A stretch of DNA of 64,000 bases, taken from positions 56,064 through 120,063 of the forward strand of contig ONFO01000006.1 in the NCBI GenBank assembly GCA_900317155.1, in the 5' to 3' direction. The position numbers were made by a program, and so were the translations under genes. The number at the start of each line of letters is the position of its first letter. The stretch's first letter is position 1. A model generated the notes under the pieces. The model was not told where the DNA came from and did no database searches. It saw nothing but the letters and a program-made list of their open reading frames with translations. Source of the stretch: an uncultured Bacteroidales bacterium. GTDB taxonomy: Bacteria > Bacteroidota > Bacteroidia > Bacteroidales > F082. Positions 42,594-51,742 of the stretch are shown in pieces.

Positions 42594-44048
42594 ATGGTCA
42601 CCTTCTTTATCGCTTTGGCCGTCCTCATTCTCGGCTATTTCATTTATGGAAAATTCGTTGAAAAGTTGTTTGGTGCCGACCCACAAAGGGCTACACCTGC
42701 CACTACCATGGCTGATGGCGTCGACTATGTGCCGATGAAGCCTTGGCGCATCTTCCTCATCCAGTTTCTTAATATCGCGGGAGTAGGCCCTATCATCGGA
42801 GCCATCATGGGGGCGCAGTTTGGCACAGCCTCTTTCCTTTGGATTGTGTTGGGCAGCATCTTCGCCGGTGCCGTCCACGACTATCTGGCTGGCATGATAT
42901 CTTTGCGCGACAAGGGCGCGAGCCTACCCGAAATCCACGGCACTTATTTGGGCAATGGTGCCAAACAGGTGATGCGTGCCTTCACAATCATCTTGATGAT
43001 TTTGGTCGGCGTAGTCTTTGTCAACACCCCTGCCACGCTGCTCAACGCACACTTTACACAGGGCTGGAATCCTTATATTTGGATTGGCATCATCTTGGCT
43101 TACTACCTGATTGCCACCTTGTTACCCATCGACAAGGTCATCGGCAAGATCTACCCTATCTTCGGCATCTTGCTGTTGGGCATGGCTGTGGCCATCTTTG
43201 TGGCTTTCCTCATCTACAAGCCTGAGATTCCCGAATTGTGGAGCGGCATGCAAAACCGTCACCCTGACGCGGCCAACAACCCCATCTTCCCAATGATGTT
43301 CATCAGCATCGCTTGCGGTGCCATCTCGGGCTTCCATGCCACGCAGTCCCCACTGATGGCGCGTTGCATGGTGAATGAGAAGCAAGGTCGCCCGATTTTC
43401 TACGGTGCCATGATTACGGAAGGCGTGGTTGCGCTCATCTGGGCTGCTGCCGCTGCCTATTTCTTTGGTCCCGACAGCGTCGTCGATGTGACAGGCAAGA
43501 GTGGTGCTGCCATCGTGGGCGTCATCGCCAACACGTGGTTCACGCCTATCATCGCCACCATCACCATCTTGGGTGTCATCAGTGCTGCCGTCACCTCAGG
43601 CGACACGGCACTGCGTTCGGCACGACTCATCATCGCCGATTTCATGCACTATGACCAAAAGCCCATCAAGAATCGCCTGATTGTGGCCATCCCGATGTTT
43701 GTTGTCACTGCTGCCATCTTGGTCTACAGCATATCCGATGCCAAAGGCTTCCAGGTCATTTGGCGTTACTTTGCCTGGGCCAACCAAGTCTTGGCTACAG
43801 TCACACTTTGGGCCATCTCGGTATATCTGGCTAAAAACAAAGGAAAACTTTGGTATCTAATCACCCTCGTCCCTGCCCTGTTCATGACCATGGTAACGGG
43901 TTGCTTCCTCTTCGTCGCCAAGGCTGCCGACGGCGGTTTGGGTTCACTTCTATCACGTCCTGTCGGCTATGGCATCGGTGCAGCCATCACCGTGTTGGGA
44001 TTGGTTCTGTTTGTGATGTTTTTAAAGAGAAACGAGAAAACAATCTAA
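42594..44048 (+). CDS. cstA: CstA-family carbon starvation/peptide transporter
   Basis: The 484-residue protein has about 13 hydrophobic segments. CstA marks include NIAGVGPIIGAIMGAQFG, GAVHDYLAGMISLRDKG, and SGFHATQSPLMARC, plus AAVTSGDTALRSARLI near the end. It is the short form, lacking the C-terminal extension of the E. coli protein (about 700 residues). CstA proteins import peptides or pyruvate; the substrate here is unknown. The ATG at 42594 is chosen since a terminator and promoter lie in the upstream reading frame extension. Confidence 0.9.
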   Translation: MVTFFIALAVLILGYFIYGKFVEKLFGADPQRATPATTMADGVDYVPMKPWRIFLIQFLNIAGVGPIIGAIMGAQFGTASFLWIVLGSIFAGAVHDYLAGMISLRDKGASLPEIHGTYLGNGAKQVMRAFTIILMILVGVVFVNTPATLLNAHFTQGWNPYIWIGIILAYYLIATLLPIDKVIGKIYPIFGILLLGMAVAIFVAFLIYKPEIPELWSGMQNRHPDAANNPIFPMMFISIACGAISGFHATQSPLMARCMVNEKQGRPIFYGAMITEGVVALIWAAAAAYFFGPDSVVDVTGKSGAAIVGVIANTWFTPIIATITILGVISAAVTSGDTALRSARLIIADFMHYDQKPIKNRLIVAIPMFVVTAAILVYSISDAKGFQVIWRYFAWANQVLATVTLWAISVYLAKNKGKLWYLITLVPALFMTMVTGCFLFVAKAADGGLGSLLSRPVGYGIGAAITVLGLVLFVMFLKRNEKTI

Positions 44049-44063
44049 CAACTTTTACACAAC

Positions 44064-44097
44064 AAAATGCCCAATTGGATTCCTGATTGGGCATTTT
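44064..44097. terminator. Bidirectional terminator between cstA and comEC
   Basis: Stem AAAATGCCCAAT / ATTGGGCATTTT with a ten-base loop. It serves cstA (+), and on the minus strand it lies directly after the comEC stop at 44098. Confidence 0.85.
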
Positions 44098-46215
44098 TCA
44101 TTTTAGGGAGAAGCCGACCTCAAAGGCTCCTTTTCCAATATCTTGATAAGGCAAATGCCATTCATTGGCTTGTGCTATCCATTTCTCGGCCAAATAGCGA
44201 GGCATCGAACCGTCAATGAGGAGCAACTTGGTGTCGTATGCATTTACAACGGACTGCACATCAGGGTTTTGCCCTTGCGAAACCAAAAGATAATCCACAG
44301 GAAGTCGGTAGGAAAGGCTATCCTCGACTTGTTCCTCTTCCCAAAGTGCAAACAGTTTTCCTTCAAACGAAACGAGATTCGACTTTTTGCACAGGTAATC
44401 CCCTACAAAATCCTCGTTTAGTCGAATCGTTTCGGGATGCGACGAAAGATGACGTTTCGTCCATATGCCCCTTAGGCTGTAATCCACAGCAGATTCGTCG
44501 GACATCAACGCAGAGTCGGCCAATAACAGATGCTCCCTTCCCATAACAAAATCAACCGCAGTATGTCCACGAAGGCTGAACACCGTCATTCCTTTCTGAC
44601 TATCAGATTGATACAAACGAACTGTCACCGACAACATCATCAACAGCAGCGCCGACAACACACCAATGAACATCCGCCGCTTCTTCAATGCCACGCACAA
44701 CAATAGCATTATAAAGGCAAGCAATAGCATAGAAAACTCAAACTCACTGACATACAAGCCTTTGACTATCGAGAAAGGCAAACGTTCTATCCATGAAACG
44801 ATGGCGTTCATCACATACACTGAGCCCCAAACCAGATAGCCGACAAGTACGTTTACGTATGGAATCCACGACACGAGCAACAGAACCATCCCGCTGATGA
44901 CCACGATGAACGAAATCGGAGTCATGAACAGGTTGCTCAACCAGAAATAAGTGGTGAACTGATTGAAATAGAACAATGTAAACGGGATTGTCGCGATTTG
45001 TGCTGAAAGTGCCACTGCCGTAACATTCCAAATTTTGTCGAGAAGTTTGTTTTTGATGACAAACCAACTGTATATTGGTCTTTGCAACACCACAATGCCA
45101 ATCACAGCAGCATACGACAGCTGGAAACCGATTTCGAACAAATTGTTCGGATTGATACAAAGCAGGATAAACGCTGAAGCCGCTATCGAATTGATGACGA
45201 ATCCTTTACGATGAATCACCTCACCAATGATGACGAAAGAAATCATCAATGAGGCACGTAAAATGGAGGGCGACAGACCTGCAATGAGCGCATAAAACCA
45301 TATCAAGGCCAACAAAAGCACCTGCTTTAAGGTCTTCTGCCATTTTTTCCGATTGAGAAAACCCAACAGTAAATTCGCCAGCAGATAGATGATACCGACA
45401 TGCATGCCCGAAACACAGAGGATGTGCATGGAGCCCGCAGCCACATAGTTTTTGCGCACCTCATCGGCAAGTTTGTCATCATATCCCAAAAGAATAGCCG
45501 AAGCTACGGCAAATTCATCGTCATTCAATCCGCTTCGATGCAAGGAAGACAACAATGTATTACGAAATCGATAAGAGAAGGCATACAAGGGGTTGGCGTT
45601 ATTTACCTCCAAATCAATCCAATCTTCATCTTTCAGATAGGTCTGTCCTGTAATGCCTTTCCGAAGCAGATAAGTACGATAGTCAAACTCCTCAGGATTC
45701 AGAGGCGGTTGCAATTCGCGGATTGGAGTGGGTATGGCAACCAAGTCACCATAATGCAACGCAAAAGCAGAGTCTGTCTTCGAAAAATAAGCCATAACCT
45801 TTCCCGTGACAGCACGCGATGGCAAGCTATCGCCAAACTGATACTCCAAGCTCAAAACCGCTCGAATGGAGTTTGCTTTTTCAACAGGATCATCATATAT
45901 GCGTGCAACATAACAACTTGCATCTGTCTCAAAGTTACGGAAGTAATCTTTACTTGTCTCCGATTCATGGACGCGAGTCAAGGCATACCCTGCCATGACA
46001 AGATAACACGCCATGATGGTTCCAAACACCCAATTAAAGCGATAGCTTTTCAGGACAAAAGCAGTCAGCGCTGCCATGGCCAACAATGCAAGAGCAACGA
46101 AAACGACAGTCATCGGAGCGAGCTGCAAAGAAGGCAGGTTAACACAGAACCAAACACCCAAAGCAAAGGGTATCAAGATTCTAACAAAGGGATATTTGCT
46201 CCAGTCTGACATCAT
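44098..46215 (-). CDS. comEC: ComEC/Rec2-family DNA uptake channel
   Basis: The 705-residue membrane protein has an N-terminal DUF4131/OB-like part (about 1-210) and the competence channel domain (about 225-510) with the signature GSMHILCVSGMHVGIIY. The C-terminus lacks the HxHxDH metallo-beta-lactamase motif seen in longer ComEC. ComEC proteins pass single-stranded DNA through the inner membrane in transformation. No other competence genes are present here. It follows the beta-barrel gene by only 6 bases, so it is probably co-transcribed with the surface cassette. Confidence 0.88.
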   Translation of the reverse strand: MMSDWSKYPFVRILIPFALGVWFCVNLPSLQLAPMTVVFVALALLAMAALTAFVLKSYRFNWVFGTIMACYLVMAGYALTRVHESETSKDYFRNFETDASCYVARIYDDPVEKANSIRAVLSLEYQFGDSLPSRAVTGKVMAYFSKTDSAFALHYGDLVAIPTPIRELQPPLNPEEFDYRTYLLRKGITGQTYLKDEDWIDLEVNNANPLYAFSYRFRNTLLSSLHRSGLNDDEFAVASAILLGYDDKLADEVRKNYVAAGSMHILCVSGMHVGIIYLLANLLLGFLNRKKWQKTLKQVLLLALIWFYALIAGLSPSILRASLMISFVIIGEVIHRKGFVINSIAASAFILLCINPNNLFEIGFQLSYAAVIGIVVLQRPIYSWFVIKNKLLDKIWNVTAVALSAQIATIPFTLFYFNQFTTYFWLSNLFMTPISFIVVISGMVLLLVSWIPYVNVLVGYLVWGSVYVMNAIVSWIERLPFSIVKGLYVSEFEFSMLLLAFIMLLLCVALKKRRMFIGVLSALLLMMLSVTVRLYQSDSQKGMTVFSLRGHTAVDFVMGREHLLLADSALMSDESAVDYSLRGIWTKRHLSSHPETIRLNEDFVGDYLCKKSNLVSFEGKLFALWEEEQVEDSLSYRLPVDYLLVSQGQNPDVQSVVNAYDTKLLLIDGSMPRYLAEKWIAQANEWHLPYQDIGKGAFEVGFSLK

Positions 46216-46221
46216 AGAGAT

Positions 46222-47058
46222 TTATCTTGATTTATACGGTTTCTGATTGAAATCACAAGCATCGGCGACAGGTTTTTGGAGTGGTAACATAATTGCCAGT
46301 CGGACTTCCAAGTTTTGCAGTCGTCGTTGGCCCAAAGTTTCATGCGCGATATCCCCCCAACCTTCAAACGCAACTTCTCCATTGACTTCGCCTTGCGAGA
46401 AATTGCTCAATACACTGACACCATAGCCAAGGTCAAGTTTACAAAGCAGGGCCCTACGTCCAGTCTTCAAATGAGCGCACAATCCAACACCTGCCATCGC
46501 GCTCAAGTCAAAGGGCAACATCAAAGCCTCGTTGAGCTCGCTTTCGAAAGATTTCGAAGGAAAACTCGGATCATCGTAAGTGCGTTCCCAACTGACCTTC
46601 CCTCCCGTCCAAACACTTAGGCGTGGAGCGAGGTACACATAGGGTCGCAAGTTCCCTTCGTCGCCGAAATAAAACGATAATGGGATACGCAAATCAATGC
46701 CATTCATGGTTAAATCGTATTTCACATGGGCAAATGTCGTCGAAGAATAGCTCGTCTGGAATTCGGTGTTGAATGTCTTTTGACCACCACGCATGGCATA
46801 GGAAACATCCAATCCGACCGAAAAATGGGGCATAGTGTTCCATTCAGCAGCGAGGCCAAAAGTCGGGTCGAAAACAGGATGCATCGAAGACTTTGTCACA
46901 GAGCTATAAATCAAGTCATTGGCTGCATAACTACCCGTAATGCCAAGGCTAAAAGCCCTTTTGAAGTCGTTTTTTTTCTTCAGCGGTTTGGCAAACTGAG
47001 CCTGTGCCGAAAGCATCGCTGACAAAACGAAAACCAAAATGCAGACTCGCTTCTTCAT
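46222..47058 (-). CDS. Small outer-membrane beta-barrel, cassette 2
   Basis: The 278-residue protein has a signal peptide (ends LSAQAQ) and alternating beta strands typical of an 8- to 10-stranded barrel (GITGSYAANDLIYSS, VGLDVSYAMRGGQKTF, LRPYVYLAPRLSVWTGG). It is clearly paralogous to 50213-51055, sharing QFAKPLK, the SYAMRG strand, TSYSSTTFA and VSVLSNFSQ. The ATG at 47058 overlaps the lipoprotein stop by four bases. Function unknown; co-occurrence with the T9SS-secreted IgGFc-like protein and lipoprotein suggests they work at the same surface. Confidence 0.78.
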   Translation of the reverse strand: MKKRVCILVFVLSAMLSAQAQFAKPLKKKNDFKRAFSLGITGSYAANDLIYSSVTKSSMHPVFDPTFGLAAEWNTMPHFSVGLDVSYAMRGGQKTFNTEFQTSYSSTTFAHVKYDLTMNGIDLRIPLSFYFGDEGNLRPYVYLAPRLSVWTGGKVSWERTYDDPSFPSKSFESELNEALMLPFDLSAMAGVGLCAHLKTGRRALLCKLDLGYGVSVLSNFSQGEVNGEVAFEGWGDIAHETLGQRRLQNLEVRLAIMLPLQKPVADACDFNQKPYKSR

Positions 47059-47723
47059 GGCTTCATTGATTTTTGGGGATGAAACAAAGAATCGTTGAAC
47101 CAAGAGCATTGCTCTGCCAAGCCATCTCTGTCTTTGAGGATGAAGATGGAATTAACCGGATAAGCCAAGGAAGGAATAACGGAATCGTTGTATTTCAGTA
47201 TTTTATAACCATAAATAAAATTCTTTATGCCTTCATTGGTCAGGGTACCCGACATAAGAACGGCATATTCCGGTGCACCTTCGATTTGCGGCGACTCATA
47301 GAAATAGGCAGTGAAATCATCGCCTCTACCGGTCAAATATACGGGGGAAACCGTTTTACAACGGAATTCCTCCGAATTCATTCCGACATAATCCGCCATT
47401 TGCAGATACTGTCGGCTTAATTTGTGGAGATAAGTTATGGGTGAAAGACCACCTGGTTCAGGAGCATAGGGGGGCTGCAAGTTAGTGGCCACATACACGT
47501 GCTGCGACCTAAATTCCAACTCAACTACGGGAGGACAATCGCCAAAATGCACATTCTCTTCGCCAAACAACATCAGCAAATCCTCTGGAAGATAATCAGT
47601 TATAAAAGGAATCTCTTGTGGGTCGTTGACCAAAACCGATGTATCGCCCTCTTTGAGACAAGAAGTCAGCGACAGCATGACAGCCAACGCAAACAAAAAC
47701 CGTTTCAGTAGTTTCCTTTTCAT
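47055..47723 (-). CDS. Lipoprotein of surface cassette 2
   Basis: The 222-residue protein has a lipobox (LSLTSC, Cys22). It is paralogous to 51063-51719 over its length: VNDPQ-IPFI, YLP-DLL-LFGEENV-FGD, VATNLQPP, SPVYLTGRG and YGYKILKYNDS. I do not recognise the family. It is probably on the outer membrane. It lies 12 bases after the IgGFc-like gene and overlaps the barrel gene by four bases. Confidence 0.75.
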   Translation of the reverse strand: MKRKLLKRFLFALAVMLSLTSCLKEGDTSVLVNDPQEIPFITDYLPEDLLMLFGEENVHFGDCPPVVELEFRSQHVYVATNLQPPYAPEPGGLSPITYLHKLSRQYLQMADYVGMNSEEFRCKTVSPVYLTGRGDDFTAYFYESPQIEGAPEYAVLMSGTLTNEGIKNFIYGYKILKYNDSVIPSLAYPVNSIFILKDRDGLAEQCSWFNDSLFHPQKSMKP

Positions 47724-47735
47724 GGTTTTGTTACA

Positions 47736-50099
47736 TTACCTTTCAAGCAATACTTTTCGGGTGGCACACACTCCCTCTCCTCGCAACATGAAATAATACA
47801 ATCCGCTGCACAAGTTCGGCATGGAGATAGTCTTTTCTTTGCAGCAACTGGCATCTAAACAAAATGCATCAACTTTCTGACCCAAAACATTGTATACCGA
47901 CACCTCAACCAGGCCTTCTAACGCGCCGAGACGCAAAGTCAACTGTCCTTTTGTTGGATTTGGGTACACTTCAAAAAAGCAATCGGAATTATCCTCCACA
48001 TCATAATATGATGTTTGAACGAAAAACATTTCGTGAACCGTATCACAAGCATTAACGGCATAGGCATGAAGCATGACTGGATCCAGCAGGAAGGTGTAAA
48101 TCAACATGGTGCAAGTCTCACCCTTTCCATGGGGTTCCAGTTTCCAATTCGGATTATCAACTTGCCATATCACCGTATCTATTTCATTCACAGAGTTATC
48201 AAGCAAAATGGAATACTCATTCCTGCTAGCGTGAATCTCGCTGCCACCAATGGGCCAATGGTTGCCGACAATCTGAAATCTTGGAGCACTCCCGACGATG
48301 TTAACCGTAATGAAAAACGAGCTGTCGCATCCAAAAATGTTGGTTCCCTCAAACTCAGAATGCATCGAATGATGATACACTTGGTCGAACAACACCAAAG
48401 AATCACAGACCTCGTAGTTCCCATAGAAATAAAAAGGTTCTCCTACATGGATCACGATGCTCATGGTGTCATTAATAGGTTCCAAAGTCAGCGTGTTGAA
48501 TCCTGAGACATAAGCTTCAACATAAAAATCGCCTATGTGGGGATAGCAATGCATGGTTTCAATACCTTGAGCCGTCATTCCATCGCCGAAATTCCAATCC
48601 ACCTGTTCAACAGTATAATTGGTCACCACACGCATCTCGACACAACCTTCACTACACATGTACAGGCCATCATGATACGATCCGCTCCACAGTCCGTTAA
48701 CATACATCTTTGCATTGAGCGTTAACACATTAGCACCAACACAATAGGCATACCCCCTCGCCTCACCGAAACCATAAACGTGGGCTATCAGCCCCGACTC
48801 ACACTTAAGATGATGCGTGCCATGCGCAATCTCCTTCCTAATGAAGCAAAAGTCGCCACTACCGTTAACATATTGAAAATCAACACTGTTTAAAGGTTCT
48901 CCATCGAGAAGGAGCTGGTCATTGTCTAAGCGATGCACGACGATATTGACATAATGGTGTTCTATGGAGGCCAAGTCATGTTCGTTGTCGAAAGTGCAGA
49001 AAGTCACCTCCTTAATCCTTTGCTCGATGGGGGGAATCCAGACCATCGAAGGGTCGCCAAGTCGATGTGGAGACTGTTCGAAAGGGTCTTCCCAACTCGT
49101 ATGATATAGGTAAACAACGCTGGGCTCAGAGGTTTCAATGAAGCAGGATCCGTCGTCGCTTAAAAGGTCAAACTCAAAGGAATCGCCATAGCCGATAATG
49201 GCGATTTCCTCGCCATCTCGATAGATGAAGTTGTCGTCGGCAGACGAAGTGATTTTCACGATGTCGCGAGCACGGCCTTCAGAAGAAGTGACCACAAAAC
49301 GTTTCCCCCACGAATCGACGGGGAGAGCCTGCTCAAAGATGTGGTCGCGACCATTCGAAGCGTCGCCAGGGATACGGGTGATGGTGTTTCCATTGAAGAC
49401 TGCGATTTTCTTTCCATTACGGGCAAACACCGTACTTCCCGAAAGATCACGCCACTCCGTCTTGTTGTTCGACCTTACGAAATACGTCTGACCCGCCGAC
49501 ATTGAAACCGTGAAGGCTTCTCCTGGGTTGTGACCTTTCAGTGTAGCCACAGAAGGCGTGATTTCCACTTCGGTATCATCCTCAACAGCAACGATAAGAA
49601 AAGAGCTGGTTTCCTTTTGGCGACTATTGACGTTGTCACTTATCGACTGCTGGTCGGATTGAATAATATATTCAGAACCAAGACTTTCCACAGGAAGCAC
49701 AAAAGATGCATCGAAGGAATACGTGGCCATGTTGCTGATGAAAACCGATACGGTATCGGAAGCCGTCAGCACGATAGCTTTATTATCGATGGACTCCTCG
49801 TTGCCTTCATTGTAGGCCCAAGTTTCAGGAATATCAAGAAAGACGATGCCATTGTCGTCAACCGAAAAACTAATGCTTTCAGTCGGGTTGCAAGCTCTTC
49901 TTACCGTGCCAGTGCAGGCTCGATTCGCGCTAACCATCACAGTGTTCTCAACCCATGATGTAAGATTGCCGTCATATTCCCGATAACCGTTTTGCATAAA
50001 GGAAATCCAAAACTCCTTCCCTTGAGAGGAATTCTGCGCCGTCATCATCGAAAAAGCGGCGAAAAGCAGAAGAAGCAATAGTGTGGATTTCTTTTTCAC
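47736..50099 (-). CDS. IgGFc-binding-like T9SS-secreted protein, cassette 2
   Basis: The 787-residue protein has a signal peptide (ends SMMTAQ). An IgGFc_binding-like domain spans about 25-450 (SFDASFVLPVESLGSEYIIQ, GKKIAVFNGNT, PSMVWIPPIEQRIKEVTF). A PKD-like segment with VDWNFGDGMTAQG near 500 follows. The end is a type A T9SS sorting domain (FEVYPNPTKGQLTLRL, VYNVLGQKVDA). It should be exported and surface-attached and may bind host or bacterial glycoproteins. It has its own TAnnTTTG element upstream and heads the second surface cassette. Confidence 0.82.
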   Translation of the reverse strand: MKKKSTLLLLLLFAAFSMMTAQNSSQGKEFWISFMQNGYREYDGNLTSWVENTVMVSANRACTGTVRRACNPTESISFSVDDNGIVFLDIPETWAYNEGNEESIDNKAIVLTASDTVSVFISNMATYSFDASFVLPVESLGSEYIIQSDQQSISDNVNSRQKETSSFLIVAVEDDTEVEITPSVATLKGHNPGEAFTVSMSAGQTYFVRSNNKTEWRDLSGSTVFARNGKKIAVFNGNTITRIPGDASNGRDHIFEQALPVDSWGKRFVVTSSEGRARDIVKITSSADDNFIYRDGEEIAIIGYGDSFEFDLLSDDGSCFIETSEPSVVYLYHTSWEDPFEQSPHRLGDPSMVWIPPIEQRIKEVTFCTFDNEHDLASIEHHYVNIVVHRLDNDQLLLDGEPLNSVDFQYVNGSGDFCFIRKEIAHGTHHLKCESGLIAHVYGFGEARGYAYCVGANVLTLNAKMYVNGLWSGSYHDGLYMCSEGCVEMRVVTNYTVEQVDWNFGDGMTAQGIETMHCYPHIGDFYVEAYVSGFNTLTLEPINDTMSIVIHVGEPFYFYGNYEVCDSLVLFDQVYHHSMHSEFEGTNIFGCDSSFFITVNIVGSAPRFQIVGNHWPIGGSEIHASRNEYSILLDNSVNEIDTVIWQVDNPNWKLEPHGKGETCTMLIYTFLLDPVMLHAYAVNACDTVHEMFFVQTSYYDVEDNSDCFFEVYPNPTKGQLTLRLGALEGLVEVSVYNVLGQKVDAFCLDASCCKEKTISMPNLCSGLYYFMLRGEGVCATRKVLLER

Positions 50100-50123
50100 G
50101 GCATTTCGGATAAATTATCGCTG

Positions 50124-50131
50124 CAAATATA
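50124..50131 (-). promoter_or_regulatory. -7 promoter element of surface cassette 2
   Basis: CAAATATA on the plus strand gives TATATTTG on the minus strand, 24 bases upstream of the ATG at 50099. It lies between the two cassettes. Confidence 0.6.
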
Positions 50132-50212
50132 GAATAAAAAATTTAAAAACAAACGATAAAACGACAAAAATTTAGATTAAAAAGGATTTTTTATACACAA
50201 ACCAGATTGATT

Positions 50213-51055
50213 TCATTTCTTTTTCACACGTTGGTCGAACGCGCAGGCATCCTTCAGCGACTTGCGCAACGGCATAAGCAATGTGAGCCGTGCTTCCACA
50301 TTTTGCAAGAAGCGTTTGCCCAAGGTTTCATGCTCGATGTCGCCCCAACCCTGAAAAGTTACATCTTCATCGACCTCGTGTTGCGAGAAATTACTGAGCA
50401 CACTGATGCCATACGAGAGGTCGAATTTCACGAAAAACTGCGTCCGAGACACCAGAAACCGACTGCATAGCCCGACACCAGCTACAGCACTGACATCAAA
50501 TGGCTTGACAGTCGCTTTCGTCAACTCCGTTTCATAAACCAATGGTTGGTAGCTATTATCATTATAAGTGCGTTCCCATCGTGCATTGCCATTCAGCCAA
50601 AGGTCGAAACGGGGCGCCACAAACAGATACGGCCTAACATTCTCACCATAACCCAAATAACAGGAAACCGGGATACGAATCTCGATGCCATTCAAAGTCA
50701 TTACATAATTCACCCGGGCGAAAGTCGTCGAGGAATAACTGGTCATAAACTCCGTAGCAAAAGCCTCTTTCGTACCGCGCATGGCATAAGAAGCATCCAA
50801 GCCGACAGCAATACGTTGCATGGTCTTCCACTCTAAAGCTACACCAAAAGTCGGGGCAAGATAAGGGGTAAGGACGGACTTGTTGACCGCAGAATACCAC
50901 ATATCGTTTGCCGCAAAGCTCCCTGTCAGACCCATGCTTAACGAACCGGTGTTTCGACAGACAAAATTTCTATTTTTCAATGGCTTGGCAAACTGAGCTT
51001 GCATTGAAATCACTGACAAAAGACCGAAAGCCAGAATAAAAATCAACTTTTTCAT
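50213..51055 (-). CDS. Small outer-membrane beta-barrel, cassette 1
   Basis: The 280-residue paralogue of 46222-47058 has a signal peptide (ends ISMQAQ) and the same strand pattern (GLTGSFAANDMWYSA, VGLDASYAMRGTKEAF, VRPYLFVAPRFDLW, GISVLSNFSQHEV). It lies 7 bases after the lipoprotein gene. Its exact role is unknown. The barrel could anchor or export the partner proteins, but that is inference. Confidence 0.78.
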   Translation of the reverse strand: MKKLIFILAFGLLSVISMQAQFAKPLKNRNFVCRNTGSLSMGLTGSFAANDMWYSAVNKSVLTPYLAPTFGVALEWKTMQRIAVGLDASYAMRGTKEAFATEFMTSYSSTTFARVNYVMTLNGIEIRIPVSCYLGYGENVRPYLFVAPRFDLWLNGNARWERTYNDNSYQPLVYETELTKATVKPFDVSAVAGVGLCSRFLVSRTQFFVKFDLSYGISVLSNFSQHEVDEDVTFQGWGDIEHETLGKRFLQNVEARLTLLMPLRKSLKDACAFDQRVKKK

Positions 51056-51062
51056 GACTTCA

Positions 51063-51719
51063 TCAGTTTTGAGGGTTGACTAAAGAATCATTGTACCAAA
51101 CGCATTTCTCCGCCAATCCGTCATAGTCTTTGAAGATAAAAATAGAGCTGGCAGGATAGACCGTTGGCGGGACAATGGAATCATTGTACTTCAATATCTT
51201 ATATCCATACATAAAATTCTTGATGCCATTGGCAGTCAAGGTGCCGGAAAACAGCACCGCATGTTCGGGATGGCCATCGGTTTGAGGCGCTTCATGATAA
51301 TAGACTGTGAAATCATTGCCGCGACCTGTCAAATAAACTGGTGAAATCACCTTACATTGGTTTTCCTCCGAAGTCATGCTGATATAGTCCGCAATCTGAA
51401 GATATTGCTGATTGATTTTGTGGTAATAGGTAATCGGCGACGTGGTACCCACAGGAGGCGCGAAAGGTGGTTGCAAATTGGTGGCCACATATTGGTGCAT
51501 TGACTTGAACTCCATATCGACCACGGGAGGCTGGTCACCGAAATACACGTTTTCCTCACCGAACAGGTTCAACAAATCGTCAGGAAGGTACTTGATAATG
51601 AATGGGATATCTTGTGGGTCGTTGACCAGAATCGTATTGTCGCCTTCCTTGATACAAGATGGCAAAGCCAACAGCACTAAAGCCATCCAAAACAATCGTT
51701 TTTTAAGATCAGGTTTCAT
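51063..51719 (-). CDS. Lipoprotein of surface cassette 1
   Basis: The 218-residue paralogue of 47055-47723 has a lipobox (LALPSC, Cys22) and shared segments VNDPQDIPFI, LFGEENVYFGD, VATNLQPPFAP, SPVYLTGRGNDF and YGYKILKYNDS. Family unrecognised. It lies between the IgGFc-like gene (23 bases) and the barrel gene (7 bases), the same order as cassette 2. Confidence 0.75.
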   Translation of the reverse strand: MKPDLKKRLFWMALVLLALPSCIKEGDNTILVNDPQDIPFIIKYLPDDLLNLFGEENVYFGDQPPVVDMEFKSMHQYVATNLQPPFAPPVGTTSPITYYHKINQQYLQIADYISMTSEENQCKVISPVYLTGRGNDFTVYYHEAPQTDGHPEHAVLFSGTLTANGIKNFMYGYKILKYNDSIVPPTVYPASSIFIFKDYDGLAEKCVWYNDSLVNPQN

Positions 51720-51742
51720 ATAATAATCTTTTATCCAGTTTA